Positions 1 to 8,123 of a stretch of DNA of 64,000 nt are shown here, piece after piece. The DNA is from Roseburia sp. (GTDB lineage: Bacteria > Bacillota > Clostridia > Lachnospirales > Lachnospiraceae): NCBI GenBank assembly GCA_017937095.1, contig JAGBEG010000017.1:248001-312000 (forward strand), written 5' to 3'. The position numbers and the translations under genes were made by a program. The notes beneath the pieces were generated by a model. That model was not told the DNA's origin. It saw nothing but the letters and a program-made list of their open reading frames with translations, and searched no databases. The first letter of the stretch is position 1; each line of letters starts with the position of its first letter.

Positions 1-1
1 T

Positions 2-499
2 AGAGACGAAAATCAAATCATAGGAACAGGGAGCTATAAAGATAATCACATCACAAGAGTATATGTAGCACCGGAACATCAAAAGCAAGGTTTTGGCAGC
101 TATATCATGCAGTGTTTGGAAAATGCTATTTCATCAAACTATGACACCGTTTTTCTGGACGCTTCACTTCCTGCGAGCCGGATGTATGAAAAACGAGGTT
201 ATCAGACAATAAGGCATGAGCAGTGGTCTGTTGAAAACGATGTAATTTTGGTATATGGAATCATGGAAAAAGCATTACATATTTCTGACACCTCAATTTG
301 TTATGAAGGAAAATTCTTTCTTCCGAAAATGAATACAGAAAACGGTGAAGTCGATGGATAAACGATATTTTTATATCATCAAAACGGAACTATGCTTTGG
401 GCTGAGTATTCCGGCGGGGACATTGCGAAGGGACAGTTGATCGGTACGGTGCATCAAAATGGAGATCAATCTAAAGGAACATCGGTTTTAATGGAGTAA
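2..499 (+). pseudogene. GNAT / N-acetylglutamate-synthase-like protein, truncated and broken
   Basis: The gene runs in from outside the window. The visible part carries a GNAT acetyltransferase core: the acetyl-CoA loop VYVAPEHQKQGFG, then SRMYEKRGYQ near the C-terminus. The same frame then meets TAA at 359-361 and continues open as TIFLYHQNGTMLWAEYSGG to TAA at 497-499. Clostridial proteins I recall with a GNAT domain plus this YEGKFFLPKMNTENGEVD domain read a Lys where this stop lies, so AAA to TAA is likely. The tail is also too short: NGD is followed directly by QSKGTSVLME, as if an in-frame deletion had joined two NGD-encoding repeats. Acetyltransferase activity of the N-terminal part could survive. 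The family match is from memory. Confidence 0.6.
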
Positions 500-535
500 T
501 AATAAGATGAGCATATTGCTTCGGGAGGTAAGCGG

Positions 536-917
536 ATGTATCTATACCACTACTATAATAGAAATTCCGGACCATTTTTAAACCTGTCGGATTTAAGTCT
601 GGAAGAAGCGAACGCACGATTGGAAGAAATCCGGCGCACAAATCCGGCTTCCTATTGCGCAAAAAGACCGCCAGGGTATATGGAAAACAGGTTATAAAAC
701 GTTTTCATTTACTTATGGGGATTCACATCCTACATTCAGCGATAAAGTAAATGACGGAAAAGAGTATCGGAAAACGCTGTACACATTTGATGAAATATTA
801 AAAATAATTGATAAGTATGGATTACCGCAGGAATGGAATGATGACGGAAGATTTGGACCGGAACGATATATTGAAGTACATATTTGGAGCGATGAGACAA
901 TCAGTCGGTATCGCTAA
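536..917 (+). pseudogene. Remnant of a conserved clostridial hypothetical protein (frameshifted)
   Basis: An ATG at 536 behind GGGAGG opens a frame starting MYLYHYYNRNSGPFLNLSDL that stops at 697. From about 663 another frame reads FSFTYGDSHPTFSD and then KYGLPQEWNDDGRFGPERYIE, ending at TAA 915-917. Both halves resemble the two ends of one family I remember from Lachnospiraceae (N-terminal YHYY..GPF..LSDL, C-terminal TYGD..P and GPERYIEV). The middle is missing and the frame has shifted, so I call one decayed gene rather than two small ones. Function is unknown. It lies between another broken gene and an intact hypothetical gene that starts 21 bases later. Confidence 0.55.
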
Positions 918-938
918 AAATTCGAAGAGGAGAAGACG

Positions 939-1586
939 TTGGGAGAAGGAGACTATTTCAAACATGCAATTTCCGATTTTACATATGACGTTGCCTGTGG
1001 AGGAGCAATCCGTCATAAAGCAGATATGGGCGATACCGTCCGGAAAATCGCGGACGAGCTGGATTTCCCTATGCCATATGAGAAGGTACAGCAGACCGTC
1101 TGGAAGCATTTTGTGGAAACATCGGTGATTCTTCTGGAAGAACCGGGAACGGGAAAGGAAAGCGAACGGTATCAATTTGTAAAAGAGCAGAATAAATACG
1201 GAACGACCAGTTTTCGCAGAATTAAGGTCACCGTGGATGCCGGAAAGCTAATCGACTGGAAAACAAAAACATTTTCGGCGCAGGCTAAGGATGAGCTTAT
1301 AAAGCAGCTTGAAGATAAGCTTTCGGGAAACGGGAAATCCGGTGTGTATATGTCCTGCGATTTTGGGCGCATCCGCTACAAGGATGCCGGGCAGTATAAT
1401 GAAATCCTACAGACCCTCGACCCAAAGCAGAGAGAGTATATCGAGGGACTTCCGTGGGAACTTGGCAGATGCTATCATAAGCTGGATGAACGCATGACAG
1501 GGATTTTGCTTTGCCTTTGCAGGCAGGAAAGGTATCGTGGGGCGGTTTACTTTCCGGAATTGGAAGAATGTGTAGAAATTGTGTAG
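939..1586 (+). CDS. Conserved hypothetical protein, 215 aa
   Basis: A TTG start at 939 follows AGAGGAGAAGA, and no ATG lies near the N-terminus. The protein begins MGEGDYFKHAISDFTYDVAC and is soluble, without signal peptide or membrane segment. It has a central charged region and a C-terminal block around EYIEGLPWELGRCYHKLDERM that looks conserved. I recall close relatives in Lachnospiraceae, usually beside short accessory genes, but no named domain. It follows the broken gene ending at 917. An accessory or immunity-type role is possible only by its company of decayed accessory genes; I assign no function. Confidence 0.6.
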   Translation: MGEGDYFKHAISDFTYDVACGGAIRHKADMGDTVRKIADELDFPMPYEKVQQTVWKHFVETSVILLEEPGTGKESERYQFVKEQNKYGTTSFRRIKVTVDAGKLIDWKTKTFSAQAKDELIKQLEDKLSGNGKSGVYMSCDFGRIRYKDAGQYNEILQTLDPKQREYIEGLPWELGRCYHKLDERMTGILLCLCRQERYRGAVYFPELEECVEIV

Positions 1587-1650
1587 GTGAAAATATAGCA
1601 TATAAAACACAGGGGCTTTTCATAGTCAACAGAGATGGTATGGGAGAAAT

Positions 1651-2577
1651 ATGAACCACATAGAGGTAAAAGAAATACAGACGCCATATGGATATAAAGA
1701 TAATTACTGGGTAATTGATGGGAGAGCACTGCCGGAATACTTAAATATATGGGCATTAGAATCGCAAGATGAGTATTTGAAGTCAATAGGTTCTTTTCTG
1801 GGTTTATGCCCTGCATGGGATAAAGACATAACATGGGCGGGTGACATCAGATTTGTATGGAAGCTGATTGAAATGGATTCGACAGTATTGCCGTTGCTTT
1901 TATGCGAAGATGATCTGGACTTTTCCTGTATCGTGATTGTAGTTGATGTTGAAAAGACGAAAGATTTTGTTTACTGGAAAAGAATTGGATATGTTCTTCA
2001 CGAAAAAGAAAATACGGATTCTTATTCAGATGAGGACAATACATTACCATTTTATCAGACGGCTGGAAACGTTTGCTGGATAAAAAATACCGAGTGGGTA
2101 TTTGACAAATCGGAATACGATCAAATGGTGAATATGTTCAGGGAAATGCAGACAATAAAACAATTACATAAATTCCCTGAAAATGCTGTAATGAAAGTTA
2201 CAGACTGTGCAGATATGCTGGCAGGTCTGACATCAGACGGAAAGCAGATGTTGGATGAGCATAGAAAAGAGTTTGGTGAGATTTTAATACATGTGTTGGC
2301 TGCAGATTTTGTTGTAGAACCACTCATTGATTTGCTGAAATATCATATGGATAGGAAGATTACAATTCAGATGTATTGTAAAGCGATTGAGGTGATGTGG
2401 AAAAATGGCGATGACCGGGTGAGAAATGCAGTGGATGTAACCATTTTAGAAAGGTTATCAGATGAAGAGCGTGTATGGAAAAGATTTGGAGACTTTATTT
2501 CAGGTGAGTTCAAAAACCATATTAATAATGAGATTTTGAATGTTAATTTGATGATGGAACATGCTAAAGAACACTGA
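1651..2577 (+). CDS. Hypothetical protein, 308 aa
   Basis: The ATG at 1651 follows a GGGAG-type ribosome-binding site. The product is acidic and soluble, rich in Trp and Asp in its first half (AWDKDITWAGDIRFVWKL), and has no signal peptide or membrane helix. An N-terminal beta-rich half of about 150 residues is followed by a helical half. The size and acidity fit single-copy accessory proteins such as immunity proteins, but no toxin partner is visible, so this stays open. I do not recognise the family. AT-rich codon use matches the eroded segment around it rather than the GC-richer genes after 6 kb. Confidence 0.6.
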   Translation: MNHIEVKEIQTPYGYKDNYWVIDGRALPEYLNIWALESQDEYLKSIGSFLGLCPAWDKDITWAGDIRFVWKLIEMDSTVLPLLLCEDDLDFSCIVIVVDVEKTKDFVYWKRIGYVLHEKENTDSYSDEDNTLPFYQTAGNVCWIKNTEWVFDKSEYDQMVNMFREMQTIKQLHKFPENAVMKVTDCADMLAGLTSDGKQMLDEHRKEFGEILIHVLAADFVVEPLIDLLKYHMDRKITIQMYCKAIEVMWKNGDDRVRNAVDVTILERLSDEERVWKRFGDFISGEFKNHINNEILNVNLMMEHAKEH

Positions 2578-2595
2578 ATCCAAGGAGGTTACCAA

Positions 2596-2891
2596 ATGTC
2601 AGCATATTATAGTGATGGGCGGGGAAGATATGGCACAGGGGAAAGCTATGATTGGTTTTGGAAATATGAAGAGGACGATACGGTTGAAATCATAACGAGT
2701 TCAGATGAATTTTCCCGCGCCTTTTTGTGAAGAAAATTGATCAGTGGGCGTTTTACCATTGTCCTGCCCTCCTTGAACTGACAATTCCGGAGAGCGTCAC
2801 CGAATTTGGCGATAAATCCGTTGGATATATGGAGATAAGGGAATATACCAGTCCCGAAAAGACTGCATACAGGAAAAAGAGGACAGAACAG
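2596..2891 (+). pseudogene. Leucine-rich-repeat (BspA-type) protein remnant
   Basis: An ATG at 2596 behind AAGGAGG opens 44 codons (MSAYYSDGRGRYGTGESYDW) that stop at 2730. A GTG at 2727 in the next frame opens IDQWAFYHCPALLELTIPES, a textbook BspA-type LRR_5 repeat. This frame runs on without a stop into the lipoprotein that starts at 2892. One LRR repeat between an unrelated start and a lipoprotein signal is best explained by deletion of most of an LRR gene plus a frame change. A real 44-residue peptide at 2596 cannot be excluded, because its ribosome-binding site is good. Confidence 0.45.
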
Positions 2892-3626
2892 ATGAGAAAA
2901 CACAGGATCATAATAAGTGTCATCACCGGCATTCTAATGCTGTTTCATACTGCCTGCGACACACATAGCGCCACAGCGGAAGAAGCGAACGTACCAATCC
3001 TGGCGGAAGAGGACACAGACAGTGAGAAAGAGACGGCTGCGGAACCGTTTTATCAATACTATGACAGCGCGGGAAATCTTTGTCTTGAATTGTATCTGGA
3101 TGAGGAAACAGGAAGCGGCAGTGGGATTGCCTACCATCCCTTAAGTGAGGGAGGATACGAGCCGCACGAATTTGCATTTGATACCTGCAAATTGGAGGAC
3201 TGGAAAGAAATGGATCCATTTTCCTTAAAAGCAGTGGACGGCACGGACGGCTCAGATATGGTAAATGACTACGAAGAGCTTTGTGAATACACAGAAAGCG
3301 GACAGATCGAACATTTCAGATCATGGGGCGACATTGACTGGCTGGTAGAATCGGGAGGAATGCAGACGATTCTGGAAATCAACTTTGTATACCGGGAGGA
3401 CGGAACGCTGGCCTCCAAAGAATATTACCACAATGGCTATCTGTTCGGCTCTACCAATAGTTCCAGGAACAGCTTTTATGATGAAAAGGAACGCCTTGTT
3501 TACGAGGAGGCATATATCACGCATGGCAGCCTTGATATATACTATATATACACGGATGACAGTCCCAAACCATCATACCGCCTGCTTCTGGACGGGGATT
3601 ATACGGATATGATACAGTACAAATAG
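2892..3626 (+). CDS. Putative lipoprotein, 244 aa
   Basis: I chose the ATG at 2892 because it opens a signal sequence: MRKHR, then a hydrophobic stretch (IIISVITGILMLF) and HTAC with Cys near residue 21. The lipobox is weak because -3 is His, so secretion is likely but lipidation is less certain. AGGA-type Shine-Dalgarno sequence precedes it. The mature part is acidic, with alternating polar and aromatic segments (FYQYYDSAGNLCLELYLDEE, and NFVYREDGTLASKEYYHNG) resembling YD/MORN-like surface repeats. No named family was recognised. The reading frame is open upstream into an LRR remnant, so a longer fused product is an alternative. Confidence 0.6.
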   Translation: MRKHRIIISVITGILMLFHTACDTHSATAEEANVPILAEEDTDSEKETAAEPFYQYYDSAGNLCLELYLDEETGSGSGIAYHPLSEGGYEPHEFAFDTCKLEDWKEMDPFSLKAVDGTDGSDMVNDYEELCEYTESGQIEHFRSWGDIDWLVESGGMQTILEINFVYREDGTLASKEYYHNGYLFGSTNSSRNSFYDEKERLVYEEAYITHGSLDIYYIYTDDSPKPSYRLLLDGDYTDMIQYK

Positions 3627-3695
3627 CTGTTTCTTAGCTGTAAAAAATGTTATACTAAAAGCAACCGTTGGTACGTTTGCGATAGGAGAGCCGCT

Positions 3696-4112
3696 ATGGG
3701 AAAAGATACCCGTCTTGTCAACATTTATCTTAAGATACACAACAAACAGCCGCTGACCATGGATGATCTGGGCTATCTGGCAGAGTATGCCCCGGAATGC
3801 TTCGAGAAAACATGTCAAAATGTTGTATACAATATTCCTGAGACAAAGCCCATCATGAAGCCCGCCGAACGGGAAGTCCAGGAGGATGAAGCGAAGCCGG
3901 AACCTGCTGAACAGCCCGGCATAGAGCAGGTGTTGGAGAATTTAAAGCGTCTGGAAAGGGACGATTTCCCCGTGGCAGACATTGATGTTGACAAAGTAAA
4001 GAGCCTGCTGGGAAATTTGTATATGGAATTGTTGTTCCCGCATAACGATAAAGACACTTTTATGAATATGGCGAACAACAGGGAGGCGTCTTCCTTTGAT
4101 AAAAAAGCGTGA
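3696..4112 (+). CDS. Hypothetical protein, 138 aa
   Basis: The ATG at 3696 follows AGGAGAG. The protein is hydrophilic, with an N-terminal helical domain (residues about 1-45, GKDTRLVNIYLKIHNKQPLT), a Pro/Glu-rich linker (AEREVQEDEAKPEPAEQP) and a C-terminal helical part. There is no signal peptide, membrane segment or recognised domain. A possible -10 (TTATACT, about 3650) lies upstream. No partner gene is evident; the next gene is a lipoprotein 142 bases on. The domain-linker-domain layout argues for a real protein, but the function is unknown. Confidence 0.55.
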   Translation: MGKDTRLVNIYLKIHNKQPLTMDDLGYLAEYAPECFEKTCQNVVYNIPETKPIMKPAEREVQEDEAKPEPAEQPGIEQVLENLKRLERDDFPVADIDVDKVKSLLGNLYMELLFPHNDKDTFMNMANNREASSFDKKA

Positions 4113-4254
4113 AGTAACATAGAGAAAACACAGGATGATCGCCATGACAGTCGATAAGCCGCTTATGGACAAGCTGATAAATAAAAATAATTTGTAATGA
4201 ATGTGCGCAAAGTTAATTCTCAGGATGGATGGAGGTTCGTCGCATAAAAGTAAT

Positions 4255-6021
4255 ATGAAAAATACAGGTTTCGTAAAAATACTGACGTTTAGTTCCCTGC
4301 TTTTATTAACAGGCTGCGGCGGAAAAAATAACGAAGAACTGCTGGATGCGTTTCTTGCGGATGAAATCCCGGCATACTATTATGTTGATGGGACAACAGA
4401 TACGGTTATGCGGTCTGACTTTCCGTATAATGAAGAAGATTTTTACAGTTATTCGGTTGGGGAACGGATAGACCTCGACAATGACGGCGAAAGGGAACAG
4501 ATCATGAACGGTCCCAATGGAGGCGTCTATTTTGATGCGAGGGATGGAAAAGTCTATATCCTGGCAGAAGGAGAGGGGACGGCGGGGATGCTGTCCTATA
4601 CGCATTATGACGATGCAGTCTGGATTGTACATAGCGACGTTATGCATGGCGGAAGACAGATGTATTGGCTGACGAAGTATGACGGTGATGGAAATGTTGT
4701 GGACGAATTTACATTAGGTGCAGAGTACTGGGATTCACCACCTGGCACCGGGTACGATGAAAACAGCGTGTTCACTTATCGTGATGAAGAGATTTCAATG
4801 GAAGAATATGAAACGCTGTGGAAAGAAATTTTTGCTGCGGAGAGTACAGCGGCAAATATAACAGAAGGTACAGAAGAACAGGCAGGCAGCCCGGCGGAAC
4901 TGACTTTGGAACAGACAGGCAGCCCGGCGGCAGATACAACGTACGGTACAGAAGAACAGGCAGGCAGCCCGGCGGAGCTGACTTTGGAACAGACAGACGC
5001 ATATGAGCAGATGACACTGTACCTTCAGGAGGGATTCCGCAAATATGCTGTGGAAGGAAGCTATCATGCGTTGTTCGGGCCGATAGAAGATACAGGGGAA
5101 AATTTCTGCTGCGATATATTGCTGATCGGGGAAGAGAATCTGTGGCGTGATTCCATTGCTTATACCTATGACAGCGAAAGGGGCTGGTATACATTTGAAG
5201 GGCAGTATGAGCCGGTTTTTGCAAAAGACACGTTCTGGGCGTTGTATGAAGATGATTCCTTTGCCGCGGACATGAGAGAAAATTATATCTACGAGACGTG
5301 GATTGCACAGGAGACGGATATGGCAATTCCCAGTCACTACTATTCGGAAAACGGTCCGGTTGAGCGCGATGTGACGATGTATTTTCCTTATGAACATGAT
5401 GATCTGCCTTATAAGGTCGTGCCGGCGGTTTACACCTATCAGGATGACCGGATGGATATTTCTATTACAATCGAGTATCCGCAGATTTCGTACAGCGAAA
5501 GTGAAATGGAAGATGCGATAAATGAAAAAATAAAAGAAGCGTTTTTTTATGGTTATATCGGGGATGAAGACGGCGGCTGGAATCCGGGCAGGCTAATGTA
5601 TGCCAGCGTCAACCGGCAGTATTTTATTACAAGGGAAGATGAGCATTATTTTTCCCTGCGCATTTATGAAGATAATGATATGCGCGGGGCGAACCATCCC
5701 AATGATTGGGAAACCGGGATTACCATTGATATGAAGACAGGGGAGAAACTTCTTCTGGCAGATGTAGTTGGAGAGGAGTGGACGCCGGAAGCATTACTTG
5801 AAAGAGGGAATTTTGAATGTCTGTGGACATGGGGAGACGACAGTCAGGATTACTGGATGGAACAGGCGCGGGAAAGGGCAAAGGATGAGACGCTGAGCGA
5901 TTATGATGCTTATTTTTACTTAACGGATGAGAAACTGGGACTGATTACCAGTCAGAGCAGATATTACACCTGCATGGAAGCGGACTTTGCGGATTTTGGG
6001 GCGACAGACTTTACAGAGTGA
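4255..6021 (+). CDS. DUF3298/RsiV-like lipoprotein, 588 aa
   Basis: The ATG at 4255 opens a short signal peptide ending in LLLLTGCGG, a good lipobox with Cys at about residue 21. An in-frame ATG at 4201 would put 18 polar residues ahead and is less likely. The N-terminal half includes a DLDNDGERE acidic segment of calcium-binding look. Residues about 205-248 hold an imperfect Thr/Glu/Ala-rich tandem repeat with the unit EEQAGSPAELTLEQT. The C-terminal about 200 residues match the DUF4163/DUF3298 pattern of PdaC and RsiV proteins: YPQIS, then GANHPNDWETGITIDMKTGE. DUF3298 occurs in lysozyme-sensing anti-sigma factors and polysaccharide deacetylases, but no catalytic domain is present here. An extracytoplasmic envelope role is inferred. 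Confidence 0.7.
   Translation: MKNTGFVKILTFSSLLLLTGCGGKNNEELLDAFLADEIPAYYYVDGTTDTVMRSDFPYNEEDFYSYSVGERIDLDNDGEREQIMNGPNGGVYFDARDGKVYILAEGEGTAGMLSYTHYDDAVWIVHSDVMHGGRQMYWLTKYDGDGNVVDEFTLGAEYWDSPPGTGYDENSVFTYRDEEISMEEYETLWKEIFAAESTAANITEGTEEQAGSPAELTLEQTGSPAADTTYGTEEQAGSPAELTLEQTDAYEQMTLYLQEGFRKYAVEGSYHALFGPIEDTGENFCCDILLIGEENLWRDSIAYTYDSERGWYTFEGQYEPVFAKDTFWALYEDDSFAADMRENYIYETWIAQETDMAIPSHYYSENGPVERDVTMYFPYEHDDLPYKVVPAVYTYQDDRMDISITIEYPQISYSESEMEDAINEKIKEAFFYGYIGDEDGGWNPGRLMYASVNRQYFITREDEHYFSLRIYEDNDMRGANHPNDWETGITIDMKTGEKLLLADVVGEEWTPEALLERGNFECLWTWGDDSQDYWMEQARERAKDETLSDYDAYFYLTDEKLGLITSQSRYYTCMEADFADFGATDFTE
4867..4996 (+). repeat. Imperfect tandem repeat inside the lipoprotein gene
   Basis: A 52-base segment beginning GGTACAGAAGAACAGGCAGG occurs at 4867-4918 and again at 4945-4996, differing by one base (GGAACTG versus GGAGCTG). 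The period is 78 bases, or 26 codons. Part of the unit (GGCAGCCCGGCGG) occurs a third time in between. It encodes a flexible linker between the two halves of the lipoprotein and keeps the frame, so copy-number change would only alter linker length. Confidence 0.85.
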
Positions 6022-6054
6022 TAAATTTTTCGGGATAATTTTGAGGAGGGCACA

Positions 6055-6999
6055 GTGCAGAATTTACTTTTTCGCATTAAGGAGAATGTTTCAAACGTCA
6101 TGATTGGAAAGGAGCAGGTGACAGAGCTTTTGTTAGCGGCTCTTGCGGCGGGCGGTCATGTGCTTCTGGAGGATGTACCGGGCACCGGGAAGACTGTGCT
6201 TGCAAGGGCGCTCGCGAAATCGATGGAGCTTACCTTTTCCAGAGTGCAGTTTACGCCGGACCTGCTTCCGAGCGACGTGACGGGCTTATCTTTTTTCAAT
6301 CAGGAAAAGGGAGCTTTTGAATTTAAGGAAGGCCCGGTCTTTACGAATCTTCTGCTGGCGGACGAGATCAACCGGGCAACGCCCAGAACCCAGTCCGCGC
6401 TGCTTGAGTGCATGGCGGAGGGACAGGTGACAGTCGATGGGGTGACGCGGAGCCTCGGAAATCCCTTTTTCGTGATTGCGACACAGAACCCGGTGGAGAC
6501 ACTGGGATGTTTTCCGCTGCCGGAGGCGCAGATGGATCGTTTTCTGATGAAAATCAGTATGGGGAGCTTAACGGCGGAGGAGGAGCGGCAGATGCTTGAC
6601 CGCTATATCCATGCGGAGCCGCTTAGTGAACTTGCGCCGGTGTGTACGCTCGCGGAGGTTGCCGCGCTTCAGAAGCAGTGCAGGGAAATCTATGTGCATG
6701 AGGATTTGCGTGATTATATGGTCGGACTGGTGCAGGCGACCAGGGAAAATGCCGCCGGAGCGTCTTACAGTACAGGCGTAAGCCCCAGAGGAACGCTGGC
6801 GCTGCTTCGGGCGTCGCAGGGCTATGCCATGGTGGCGGGCAGGGATTATGTCGTGCCGGAGGATATCAAGAAAGTGGCGGTTCCCGTGTTAGCCCACCGT
6901 TTGCTGACAGAGAGCGGCAGCGAACGGGAAAAGGTGCAGTTGATCGATCGGTTATTACAGAGCGTTCCGCTGCCGACGGAGAATTGGGAGAGACCATGA
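6055..6999 (+). CDS. MoxR-family AAA+ ATPase
   Basis: The GTG start at 6055 follows GAGGAGG. The 314-residue length is usual for MoxR proteins. Walker A is at residues about 40-47 (DVPGTGKT). Walker B is at about 99-105 (NLLLADEINR), followed by the family block ATPRTQSALLECMAEGQV. Sensor 1 is ATQNPVETLG, and the C-terminal lid contains SPRGTLALLRASQ. MoxR ATPases act as chaperones that mature or insert partner proteins, usually encoded beside DUF58 proteins, as here. The next gene overlaps by ATGA, so the products are translationally coupled. The substrate is unknown. Confidence 0.95.
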   Translation: MQNLLFRIKENVSNVMIGKEQVTELLLAALAAGGHVLLEDVPGTGKTVLARALAKSMELTFSRVQFTPDLLPSDVTGLSFFNQEKGAFEFKEGPVFTNLLLADEINRATPRTQSALLECMAEGQVTVDGVTRSLGNPFFVIATQNPVETLGCFPLPEAQMDRFLMKISMGSLTAEEERQMLDRYIHAEPLSELAPVCTLAEVAALQKQCREIYVHEDLRDYMVGLVQATRENAAGASYSTGVSPRGTLALLRASQGYAMVAGRDYVVPEDIKKVAVPVLAHRLLTESGSEREKVQLIDRLLQSVPLPTENWERP

Positions 7000-8123
7000 T
7001 TGGTATATTTTTGCTGGGAACGCTGGCGGCATTTTTTGCGTGGACACGGTATTATAAAAGGAACTGGGCGAAGCGGCTTACGGCGGAACTCGCGTTTGAG
7101 CGGGATTTTTTGTACGCCGGAGAAGAGACGGTGATTGCGGAAATCATAGAAAATCACAAGAGAATGCCGCTGCCGGTTCTTGAGGCGGCATTTCACATAC
7201 ACAGGGGAATCCGCTTTCTGGATTTGGAAAATACGTCGGTCAGCGATTTTACATACAAGAGAGATGTGTTTTCCATGTTGGGAAAACAGCGCATCACCAG
7301 AAAGCTTGCGGTGGCGTGTGACAGGCGGGGTTATTATCACATCGGGAAAGTGGATTTTACCGCCTATTCCACATTTCATACATGGATGTACACGATGACA
7401 AAGCCCGTGGAGGCATCCCTTTATGTGTATGCAAAGCGCACGGATGTGTCGGAGCTTTTGCTCTGCTGTGAAAAGCTGCTGGGAGCCATGCAGTGTGCGA
7501 GGCGGCTTTATGAAGACCCGTTCGCATTTCGTGGGATTCGGGAATATACGGTCACAGACCCGATGAAAACCATCAACTGGAAGGCGAGTGCGAAGTCCGG
7601 GAAATGGATGGTAAATACCTTTGATTCTACGCTGACGGAGCGTGTGATGATCTATCTGAATGTGGCGGAGAAGGGGATTATCAAACACGAAAATCTGATC
7701 GAGGAAGGAATTTCTGTTGCGGCGTCTCTGGCACAGAAGCTTATCGGAAAGGGGATGGAAGTGGGAATCGCAGTCAATGTGGCGGATGAAAAACATTTCC
7801 TTCTCCCGGCAGGAGGCAGAGGACAGCTCACCCTAATCGAGCGGATGCTAGCGGAACTGACGCCGAAAGATTCGGTGATTCCTTATGAGGATATTTTGAC
7901 GGAGCTTCCGAAGGACGCCATGCCAATCTTTATTTCCAGAGATACAGACGGGGCGGGGCAGGCAATGACGGCGCTTCTCGGCAGGGAAGCACAGGGAATC
8001 TGGGTGCTGCCTGCGACGGTTTCGGAAATCGGCGATGCGAGAATGCAGGAACGCCGGATGGCACAGATCAAAGAAACAGGCAGCCGCTTAAAAGTTCTGG
8101 TAAGGAAGGTAGAGGGCGCATGA
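6996..8123 (+). CDS. DUF58 domain protein
   Basis: The ATG at 6996 overlaps the preceding stop (ATGA). One N-terminal membrane helix (IGIFLLGTLAAFFAWTRYY) is followed by a cytoplasmic region. The DUF58 signature RGIREYTVTDPMKTINWKAS is clear at about residues 185-205, followed by a von Willebrand A-like fold (MIYLNVAEKG). DUF58 proteins partner MoxR ATPases and are thought to dock on them. The gene is 375 codons and intact, sits in a three-gene operon and overlaps the next gene by four bases. The biochemical role is unproven in this group. Confidence 0.9.
   Translation: MIGIFLLGTLAAFFAWTRYYKRNWAKRLTAELAFERDFLYAGEETVIAEIIENHKRMPLPVLEAAFHIHRGIRFLDLENTSVSDFTYKRDVFSMLGKQRITRKLAVACDRRGYYHIGKVDFTAYSTFHTWMYTMTKPVEASLYVYAKRTDVSELLLCCEKLLGAMQCARRLYEDPFAFRGIREYTVTDPMKTINWKASAKSGKWMVNTFDSTLTERVMIYLNVAEKGIIKHENLIEEGISVAASLAQKLIGKGMEVGIAVNVADEKHFLLPAGGRGQLTLIERMLAELTPKDSVIPYEDILTELPKDAMPIFISRDTDGAGQAMTALLGREAQGIWVLPATVSEIGDARMQERRMAQIKETGSRLKVLVRKVEGA

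Noticed and set aside
4135-4200. Short frame MIAMTVDKPLMDKLINKNNL between the 138-aa protein and the lipoprotein
   Set aside because: GGATGATC gives no real ribosome-binding site and 20 codons are too few to judge; probably a gene fragment.
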